A stretch of 64,000 bases of DNA from Krasilnikovozyma curviuscula (Eukaryota > Basidiomycota > Tremellomycetes > Cystofilobasidiales > Mrakiaceae). Location of the stretch: assembly GCA_014825775.1 (NCBI GenBank), contig MVAQ01000042.1:49384-113383 (forward strand). The letters are read 5' to 3'. Below the pieces are notes generated by a model that worked only from the letters and a program-made list of their open reading frames with translations, was not told where the DNA came from and did no database searches. Both the position numbers and the translations under genes were made by a program. Position 1 is the first letter of the stretch, and each line of letters starts with the position of its first letter. Positions 55,862-64,000 of the stretch are shown one piece after another.

Positions 55862-57635
55862 ATGTACGGCCAGCAGCATCAGTACCAACCGCAGTACCAA
55901 AGTGGTCCAATCTCACCCAACCCTTACGGAGTTGGCGCCTCTAACTCTCAACAGCAGCAGCAGCAGCAGCAACAACAGCCAGGATCCTCACCAAGGACCC
56001 CTAGATCCAGTGTTCCTATCGATACATCCTCCCATACGCTGCAGCACCAAATCAATTCTAGTCCGCATCTTCCATCCCTTTACGACACTCAACAACAGCA
56101 ACAGGGAAATCTCAACTCACCACATGCTAACAACGCATCCATTGGTTCGAACCCCAATACTGCAAAACAACCACATACAGCGAGATTCCATCCGTATGGT
56201 CACAATCCCGCGTCTTCCGGCGGAAGCACCTCGAGTCAACAAGGTCTCTACACTCACCAACCTCAGGGTTCTCCATCTAATCAGTCTTACCACACCAACC
56301 ACTCGAGGCATAGCTCTTCTCACACCTCTTTAGGCAGTGGTTCGATCGCGTCGATCCAAACTGGTTCTCCAGCCTCTTCCAACTACTCGTTCAATCAGCC
56401 GCCTTACATGACCCAGGCCCAACCACAACAGCAGGCCGTACAGCCTCCACAGGCAGCTCCTGCTCCAACTGCTGTCCTTGGGGTTGATGCCCAACCTTCG
56501 CTGATGAGAACGTCGCAACTGAACTCTGGTCCATCTATCGAGCCTGTTGTCTCCGCCCCCGTGATGAGCGCTGGCCCGAGTGGAATGACGGCCGCCCCTT
56601 TCACCGGCTATGTTGCTACCATGAGTAACAAAGCTAATTTAGAACTACAGGGTGACCTCAACTCTATGGCAGTAGGATGGTGAGTTTCCCTTCTTTCTAA
56701 TCACATCACCGTCCGCCTTTTGGCCCCGCTATCCGCTGCTCATCATCATCATCGACTGACGACAAATCACTCCCTTTTCCTCTTTCATTTTTGCTCTTTC
56801 TGTGTCATGACTAATTTCCAGGACGCATGACGAATGGATCAACCGACGACGACTCGTCCAGTTCTGGCGCCGACAGGAAGGCTCGACAATCCACGCCGCA
56901 TTCAGACCGACGAACCAAGCAGATTACATCCCCAACTCGATCGTTATCTCCTGCATTTACCGAGAGGAGAAGAATGAGTGCTTTGTCACCTCCGTCGACG
57001 CTATCTACCTGTTAGAAGCTCTTGTCGGTGTTAGGTTTACCGTCGAGGAGAAGAATCGAATTAGGAGGAACCTCGAAGGATTCAGACCCATCACGGTGTC
57101 GAAGTCCAAAGCAGGTAGTGAAGACTTCTTCAAGCTAATTATGGGCTTCCCCAACCCTAAACCGAGGAACATTGAGAAGGATGTCAAGGTGTTCCCATGG
57201 AAGATCTTTGGAAGCGCGTTGAAGAAGATCATCGGCAAATACGTAAGTGGTTTTTCTTCATTTATACCCTTCTTTAACTTTCTTACTGACTTCTTCATTC
57301 ATCCTATGGTCTTGCAGTCTGCTTCTTACACCATGCCAGCTCCGTACGGGATGATTCCAACTGCCATCCCACCACCTCTGACGATGAGCGGTGGTCACCA
57401 ACACCACCCATCCGACGAGTCTACCTCATCTCGAGGTGGTCAACAACAGATCCAACAAACACCATACTCTCCATATCAGCCCAACCAACAACCGCACCAG
57501 CTGAATCCCATGATTTCAGCTTCTGGTTCGAGTCAAGGAGGCCTGATGCAGCCTCCTCCCATGCCTCAGCAACAGCAACAGCAATCGCAGCCGCAGTCGA
57601 TGCAGGGTGGAGATCCTTACTCGATACCGTCCTGA
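55862..57635 (+). CDS. medA: MedA/Med1 (Medusa)-like transcriptional regulator
   Basis: Three exons: 55862..56679, 56822..57242, 57318..57635; 518 aa. MedA regulates conidiation in Aspergillus, and its Ustilago maydis orthologue Med1 acts in the pheromone response; this is the role expected here by family. The conserved domain (about residues 250-415) runs PFTGYVATMSNKANLELQGD, HDEWINRRRLVQFWRRQEGS, SCIYREEKNECFVTSVDAIY, VRFTVEEKNRIRRNLEGFRP, MGFPNPKPRNIEKDVKVFPW and KIIGKYSAS. Flanks are low complexity: Gln/Ser/Pro/His-rich before it and Gln/Pro-rich after it, including a run of ten glutamines near residue 30, as in activation domains. The frame is continuous over both junctions. The family call rests on recognition of the domain; direct DNA binding is not established by the sequence. 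Confidence 0.8.
55949..55978 (+). repeat. CAG/CAA trinucleotide repeat (polyglutamine)
   Basis: Ten consecutive Gln codons, mostly CAG, inside exon 1 of the MedA-like gene. Likely length-polymorphic. Confidence 0.85.
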
Positions 57636-58747
57636 ATCTGCTAGGTTATGTTCGTTTTCAATTCTGTTTTGGTCTCACTGCTTGTGTCTTTGTTTTTATA
57701 TCTGGTCCGTCGCAGCAATATTAGACTTCTTCGCAGCTTTTCTTTATAAACTCTTCTGGTCTGTGTCAGAAGAATATAGGTTGTTTTCTCTTTCGTCGGT
57801 CTGGTCTGTGTCGTCTTTTTGTACTCCTGTATCTAGCATCATCGCACTCGTATAACAAAATAACAGGTGTTGCATCGCCTGATTAATTGTATACCTCTCT
57901 TATAATCATATCTTTGGCAGCAGTAAATCGCAACTTTTTTGAAAGGGTCGACACACTGAGGAAAAGAAGAGGAGTGGTCAGAAAGCGGAAGAGCAAAAGA
58001 GGAAGGATATGTTTTGAATCCGTGATTTGATGGACTCAAACCTGCGGGTTATTGCTCAAAAAATCAAAGGAAAGAGAGCGGAAAACAAACTATCCAGTAA
58101 TTTTGAGATTTGCTTTGAGTCTAGTTGCATTGGACCATTTAGAGTTGACTGAATCGGACGCGGGTTGTTGGGAATTAGATTCAACGCTCCATCCCGACAA
58201 GATCTGAAGTAATCACCGTTATTGCTGTCCTGGAGGAAAACGTAGTTGAGTCTCTGAACAAATACATTATAGTGAAGCAAAGTCTTATTGTTTCTTCCGC
58301 AAAAGTTCTGGAAACACTTTTTCTACGCACCTATCGCAAGTATCAGAAACTTGGCTTGGCAGCCCACTACCGATTCAAATCCCACTTTCGTTCTCATTTT
58401 CTCAATAGATTTGCTCCCATTCATCCTTCGTCGTCGTCTTTATTCTTGTCCTTGTCAAAGCAGTCGAAGTTGTGCTAGTACTCGCAGCTAAGCTAGCAGC
58501 TCTCGGAAAGGTACAAGAGAGTTTCTTTCTTTCTTTCTTTCTTTGATTTTTTGTTACTGTCATCAGTAGCGGTCCTTTCGAACTGGTCTATTTAAGCTTA
58601 TCTGGGTCATTCAAACGAGCCGTATGGCGCGTACGACAATCATTTCGTCAATGAAAATCTTTTGAGAAAAATGACTCTTTTCAAGAAAGTTGACATTCAT
58701 CCATCATTCTCACCTCTTCTCATTAGGGACGAGTTACATCTTACGTG
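57636..58747. other. Intergenic, with a CTTT microsatellite
   Basis: 1.1 kb between two plus-strand genes. It contains a (CTTT)n repeat near 58520-58543. Short frames on both strands show no domain. Confidence 0.45.
58520..58543. repeat. (CTTT)n tetranucleotide microsatellite
   Basis: About six units of CTTT in a row about 200 bp upstream of the arrestin-like gene. Seen directly. Confidence 0.85.
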
Positions 58748-61151
58748 ATGATTCCAGCTTGTTGGTTCCTAGCAGCCGTCACGCTGTTCGGCAGCGCCTC
58801 ATTGCCAATTGCAAGGGCAATGGTAGAAGAGTCCTTCGAAATCAGCACCAGTTTACCATGGCAATGTACAGTGTCTGCCTCAGTACGGTCACCAGACTTG
58901 TATCCAAATGCTGCTTTGCCTGGTGAGGCTAGGCTGAAGATGAATGGATCGGAGTGTGAACAAGTCGAGATATGGGAACTAGGTTTGAGGCTTAAGGAGA
59001 GGGCCATCGTGAGATTCAAGTATGTTTTACATCAGATCTACAGCTAAGCCTCCATTCAATCATAAACATTTCCAGCTGGACTGAACCTATTTCCTTGCTT
59101 CGACTGCACCCTCAGAGCCAAAGGCGCCACCTTCCCCCCTAGATTCACTGAAGATGAAAGACAGGAAGCGCAATGGTGGTCTGAGCAGCAGGACATTTAT
59201 CTACTCGGCCATGGAGGCAGCTGCTCTCGTCAAAGTCCTGGTGACAAGGAGCATGAGAAGTACGGTAAGTAACCCTCACTTCGCCTGATAGGTTCTTCTG
59301 TAGCATGTTCCTGGTTACTCACTTTGTTTCACCTTTGGTTAGCCGAGCAGCTTCGTAATGAATCCCTATGGGACGTTCATGGTGTCGAGCGAGAAGTGTT
59401 CGATGTGAGGACGACTCTCGGATCTGTAGCAGGTAATTGTTCTGCTCAAAACTTTGCCTTTCTGACCGTCATCTGATCTCATCCTTTGGCGCTTGTTGTT
59501 TGCAGAAAATGAGTCATTCGCTCAACTATCGGTGAAGCCGTTCGTTATTCACGTCCCCAACACTAACGTAAGCTCATTGTCCTAACCTTCTAGAAAGTGA
59601 CTCTGAACTAATTTCTGAATTCTGAACTAGTTCCCTCCCATGCGAAGGGGATACTATAGCGGACATGATGGGTTCGACGTGAGCTTGTTATCACCATCTT
59701 TTGCAGTCAGTCGTTTCGCTGACATTAAGTAACGCTATCTAGATCGTTGGAGACGAAGCTGTCTTTGAATACTATTTCATCATAACTAGGAAGAATGAGA
59801 AGAACCCAGTCTACTATCCTGCTGGTAATGTTGCATTCTTACCTGTGGAAGGGGGGGCGGTCAACTATGCGTCTCATCAAATGAGTGGAACGAAGGTTTC
59901 GCAACTGGAGAGTCCTAGATACACACCAGATGAGCAAAGGAGGCACTTTTTAGGGGAAGCACCAGAGTGTGTGAGTCATATGATACATTGCCCGTGTAGT
60001 TTTATTCGCTGACCGACTGCACTCGCAATTTCACTTTGCACAGGATGCCGGTTCTTTTGCCTATTTCACAGTGTCATTCAACGATCTTCCTTCTCGGATT
60101 ACACAAGGTGTGTTTTTGGTATCTCTAAGTTGCATAAGCTCTTTTTAATTGCTGACTTGATTGTACTATTGGCTAGGTCAAGATGTCTACCCTCTTAACG
60201 TGACCATCACCAGCGCTGGAAATGGAAGCGAGTATCCTTCTTACATATCTGTGCACCCTGACATGTTAGTCTATCCTACTTGGGCTGGCTCAAAGGCTAT
60301 CAGTCACCAACAGGCTGCTGCAATCCAGCCGCAACCTGATATTTGGCCAGGCGGCAACAGCCGCGGCCATTTGTTAAGGTCACATCCCCACTTCAGAGGA
60401 CCAAAGGATCGCAACTACCGCTCTGGACCATTTGAGAAAGCTTCTGGTGGGGCTGAGCTTAAGAGAATTGAAGTGCAAAATGCAATTGTGTACTTGAACA
60501 TGTGCGTCCTCTCATCTCTCTTCTTCTTTAGGTCTATGAAGGGTTCTGCTGACGCTGTGTTTCTGTAGTACCAACACAACTATCCCTAGCTTTACCACAA
60601 CCTTCACCGATATCCTCCCGATTATCAGAATCAAACTACACACCAAGTTCCAGTGTAATGATTTCACTTTCAGCAGCACCGATCTTTCCGTCGATTTGGA
60701 CCAAGAAGTCAACTGGTTCGGATCAGGATACCACTCCCGCTCTAGATACCTACTCGATGACAGCAGTCGAACAGACGGTTTGACTCACATGGGTTACGTT
60801 CACTTCAACGTCGAGATGCCTAGCCATCCAACTGCTCCTCCTCCCGTTCACTACACTTCTCCGGCTGCTCTAGCTCCCAGTCTTACTGCTGGAACCATCT
60901 CTTCAAATACTAAAGTAACATACATGACAGTCAACTCAGGCTGGAAAGAGGAAACGGAGCGTTTCGAGCTGAGAGGCACACGATACGACCATTGGGTCCG
61001 ATTTGGCCGTTGGACGATGGAAGGAATGCAGCTATCTGGATCCCTGTGGGAGGAAAAACTGATGAGAGAGAAGGAGTTCCAAGATTTGTACGATCTGAAC
61101 CACCCAACTAATCCGACCGAAAAGGTTTTCGCTGTGCCTGCACCTGTCTAG
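58748..61151 (+). CDS. Signal-peptide protein with arrestin-like N-terminal region
   Basis: Nine exons: 58748..59019, 59116..59264, 59343..59432, 59506..59567, 59631..59678, 59743..59970, 60044..60107, 60177..60501, 60569..61151; 606 aa. The N-terminus (MIPACWFLAAVTLFGSASLPIARA) looks like a secretion signal. The following segment (YPNAALPGEARLKMNGSECEQVEIWELGLRLKERAIVRFK) follows the beta-sandwich pattern of arrestin-type N-domains. Then come about 500 residues with many N-x-S/T sequons (for example NVTI, NGSE, NTTI) and beta-like stretches (DAGSFAYFTVSFNDL, SFTTTFTDILPIIRIKLHTKFQC). No TM segment is seen after the signal. An acceptor at 59115 rather than 59091 is required to avoid a stop. 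I cannot name the family; extracellular arrestin-fold proteins would be unusual. If the true start lies upstream or downstream, the signal-peptide reading could change. Confidence 0.65.
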
Positions 61152-61314
61152 CATTTTCGTCACATCTGCTTGTTGTAGATATCTTTGTCGCTCATAAATT
61201 TGTTTCTTATTCATCGCAAATATTTTTCCAAATATATCACTCCATGAAACATTACAACATTTCATTCTCAGTCATTAAAACTGATTATTCTCGTCCTTCA
61301 CAGCGGGGAAGATT

Positions 61315-64000
61315 CTATGCAAACTGCTCTTCCTCAGGTTCCTCAACCCAACCCTTCGAATAAATAGCTCTTCCATAGGGATATCGGTCCTCCTCCATCC
61401 CAGTGACCGTATCGACCTGCTTCCCGTACGCGCTCGTGAAGCGAGGTTCTTCAGCGGCAATCACCTTCGCCAACCCTTCACTGATCGTCCGCCTCACCTC
61501 CAAAGTCCTGAAGAGAAACTTGGAAAGATGATTGGTTGAATCTGGAGATATTGATATCCGTGTGTAGGTCAGAGGCTCATCCATGAGTTTCTTGAAGCAC
61601 TGAAGAGTTTCACGTCGATCGGCGAAGTCATCTGACAAAGCTCTTTTTCGGAAGACGTCTTGGAGTATTGCTTGAGAGAGGATGATGATACTGTTCAGGT
61701 ATTCGATTCCTTGGGACTGGCCTTCGATGCTGATTGCAGCGGCTAGTTGCATTTTGCCAAGCTGGTCGGTCGTCATGAGACGCGCACAGACGTCTTTGCT
61801 AATATGACAAACGCTCGGTGTTATAGAGCAGAGCTGATACATCAGGTCATTCGCGATAATTCTGGTTACGAGCGAAGAAAGTGGGTCAGGGTGAAAGGGA
61901 CGCGACGCTAACATAGAGAATACGACGAAGGCACTCACAGAGTCTCGCCAGCTTGCAGTAGGAGATGTCTCTTGTTCTTGGTGTCCTTCGACCTCAGCAG
62001 TAACAACTCAACACCAAAGACACACGAGACGAGGGTGACCACACCGGCCTGATCAGCAGACTGCCAATCCGACAGATAACCCCCGTTCGTCTCCCAACAC
62101 CACGTTTTCCACTGCTTGTGTTCCGATTCCCAAGTTCCTTCGGGCAGAAGTTGAGTTGCCTCTAAGAAATCGAATGCGCCTTGGCTGTCGAAGAGCGGCT
62201 TAGCAAATGCTGGGATCGATAGCCGTGGGTGGTTGGTAATGACATCTTTAAAGTTGAAATTAGAAGATGTCCTCAATACGCTGGTGGCACTTTTTGTAGA
62301 GTTGCCAATCTTGATGATGCTTTCAGGTTCAGAAATGAAGTTCCTTCCAGCAGAAACAACGACCGCATTACCTAGACTGATACCAGTTCTGGAAACAACG
62401 CTCTTTGAGAAACCCCACAGAAGTGCTGGCATATAAACGCCTTGTGACTCACAGAATTTTCTCAGAAACTAGAGCTTCATCACAGCTTAACCGTCGGATC
62501 TCAAACGAGTCAGCGCTCACATCTGCCTGGCTGATGAAGCTCGAGAGGTAGCAATATAACGCAGACTGTAAGGAAAAGTTTGACAACGGGCAGGGTGTCA
62601 GCCCATCAAACAAAATAAAACATGTCAAACCATAACGCACTGTTGATGGTGTTTCAGGTAAGAGGATCAAGCGCCTCTTCTTCCGATCGGGTCCTTCTTC
62701 GAGATCCTCCTCCTCTTCCGGCGGCAGGTCAACTACACGATGTACCTGGATAAGAACGATTTCATCACCTGAACGCTCCAGAGGCGCCGTCGGGATTCCA
62801 ATAACGTCATATTTTGATAAGTCGAGTTCTCTCATATTCATAACTGGGGGAGATGGTAATGGCTGAGGTGGTAGTGAGGGAGTAAACGAGACGTTGATGG
62901 GTGGTACTAACTCCTTTTTTGCTTCATCTGGTGCCGTTGGTGGGCTCAATTCCAAGGTTGGAGGGACTACGTTCTTTCGTGGTGTTACTGATGGTGTCGT
63001 TGATGATTGGTGGACGAGGTTGATGTCGTTCTCGTCGCCTTCTGATTCGATGTAGTCCTCTGGTTCTCGTTCCACAGAGGTTGAGCTTGGGCGTTGCTTC
63101 TTGGTAGGCAGAAGGCACGATACGTTGTATTTATCGACACTGCGAGAACACAGGATCGGAGAGGGAGCGGTTTGGCTGCTGGCGTCAGTTGAAGCCGTCA
63201 CGCACGGACTCTTGTTGTCGGGCACGGCTGACAACTTCGAGCTTCGAACTGAGACCGATGAGGTTGGACCTGCTAATGCAGATGTTAAGGAATCACCAGT
63301 TTTGAATTCTGTGAGCTTGATCCCTTCTCCTTGACCGACGTCGACGGTGGGTTTATTGTTTAACAGTTGAGCTGAGTCGACATAATTAACAGCGGTGGAG
63401 GTTGACGCGAAACTCGGCGCGGGCAGGGTTGGAGGTGGTGTTGGTTTCCTAATACAGCTTCGTTTCCTTTTCAGCTGATGACGTTGAGTCAACGTAGGAT
63501 GTGTGGTGGGCGTCGATCCCATTGCCGCCGGTGGAGCAGTCAGAGTTCGAAGAGGTCGTGGCTCTGACGCTGGGTGGTTCTGAGCCAGTACAGGACCTGG
63601 AACGCCGGTCGCGAGCTCAGACTTCTTCCTCTCTCTCAAGACCTGTCGACGTGCCTTCTCAGCGTCTTTGCAGACCTGGCACGTCGCCGCTGAAAATGGG
63701 GAAGAAAAAAAAAAACCATGGGCAAACGAGAGGGGGGATCGGAAAGCAACGTCAGCTTAGTTCACTCCCACAGTCTCATAGTGAGATAAGTGAAGAGATA
63801 GTGTACTCACTACCTTTGACTAGCTCATATCCGCCATCAGGCTTAAGGATGTAGTGCACCTCAACCGTCGCGTTGTCACACTTGGGTTGCTTGGTCCCAG
63901 CAGGACCGCCAGGGCCAGAGCAGCTCTGACTTCTGTACTGACAGAGACCAAGGACCGCCGTGCTCTTCTTCCTTTCTTCAATGTGAGTATGGTGGTTCCA
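61315..64000 (-). CDS. Orphan protein with Cys-rich region, 5' end off the window
   Basis: Partial gene entering from the right edge; model complement(61315..61861, 61939..62388, 62453..62565, 62641..63689, 63811..>64000), at least 782 aa. The visible N-terminal part has spaced cysteines (C-x6-C-x13-C-x25-C-x2-C, ending TCQVCKDAEKARRQ) that could bind zinc, followed by Lys/Arg-rich ERKK, then a long Ser/Thr/Pro-rich region with basic patches (KRKRS, DRKKRR). The C-terminal about 420 residues are helical, with LGKMQLAAAISIEGQSQGIE and ILSQAILQDVFRKRAL. Overall layout (Cys cluster, basic patch, disordered linker, helical C-domain) recalls fungal transcription regulators, but no family is recognised. 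The exon 3/4 junction uses the TTTCCAG acceptor at 62389; an alternative at a nearby AG would add two residues. It is convergent with the arrestin-like gene, stops 163 bp apart. Confidence 0.6.

Noticed and set aside
1..64000. Transposons, insertion sequences, CRISPR arrays, operons
   Set aside because: No transposase or reverse-transcriptase motifs, long terminal repeats or regularly spaced repeats were seen; the intron-rich genes are eukaryotic and each has its own promoter region.

Overview
This window is nuclear DNA of a fungus, almost certainly a basidiomycete. Nearly every gene is broken by many short introns (mostly 50-110 nt) with GTAAGT/GTGAGT-type donors and CTGAC/CTAAC-like branch sites. 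Exons as short as 6-17 nt occur. The gene content (Notchless/Rsa4, Lsm1, Spp1/CFP1, ADP/ATP carrier, Vcx1, QTRT2, EF-1alpha, mitochondrial uL2, aconitase, a MedA/Med1-like regulator) is ordinary fungal housekeeping plus lineage-specific secreted or membrane proteins. The subphylum cannot be settled from this sequence alone. I see no tRNA, rRNA, transposon or CRISPR array. All gene models below were spliced by eye, with reading phase checked across every junction.

Layout. 1-7 kb: 3' part of a cytidine-deaminase-like gene (-), RSA4/NLE (+), aldo/keto reductase (-), LSM1 (+). 7-18 kb: four minus-strand genes: SPP1/CFP1-like COMPASS subunit, a multi-TM protein fused to a GNAT/BioF2-like domain, nitronate monooxygenase, ADP/ATP carrier. 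18-21 kb holds no recognisable gene. 21-30 kb: steryl-ester/acid lipase (+), a small orphan gene (-), vacuolar Ca2+/H+ exchanger (-), QTRT2 (-). 30-41 kb: an orphan basic/acidic protein (+), TEF1 (+), an MFS transporter (+), an MDR oxidoreductase (+). 41-48 kb: a tandem pair of secreted, probably GPI-anchored S41-peptidase-like genes with identical 11-exon structure. 48-64 kb: mitochondrial uL2 (+), aconitase (+), MedA-like regulator (+), a signal-peptide protein with an arrestin-like N-terminus (+), and an orphan gene running off the right edge (-).

The genes do not form an obvious pathway cluster. Mitochondrial functions (carrier, uL2m, aconitase) and core RNA/ribosome functions (Rsa4, Lsm1, QTRT2, EF-1alpha) are interspersed. 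The most interesting signals are in the S41 tandem pair. One exon (exon 2) is about 96% identical between copies while the others are clearly diverged, which points to local gene conversion. An intron with a GC donor interrupts the putative active-site motif in both copies, and copy 1 has a second GC donor where copy 2 has GT. A further GC-AG intron is needed to keep the MFS transporter open. Also notable are a membrane/GNAT fusion protein, leader introns in front of TEF1 and the ADP/ATP carrier, and several orphan genes.
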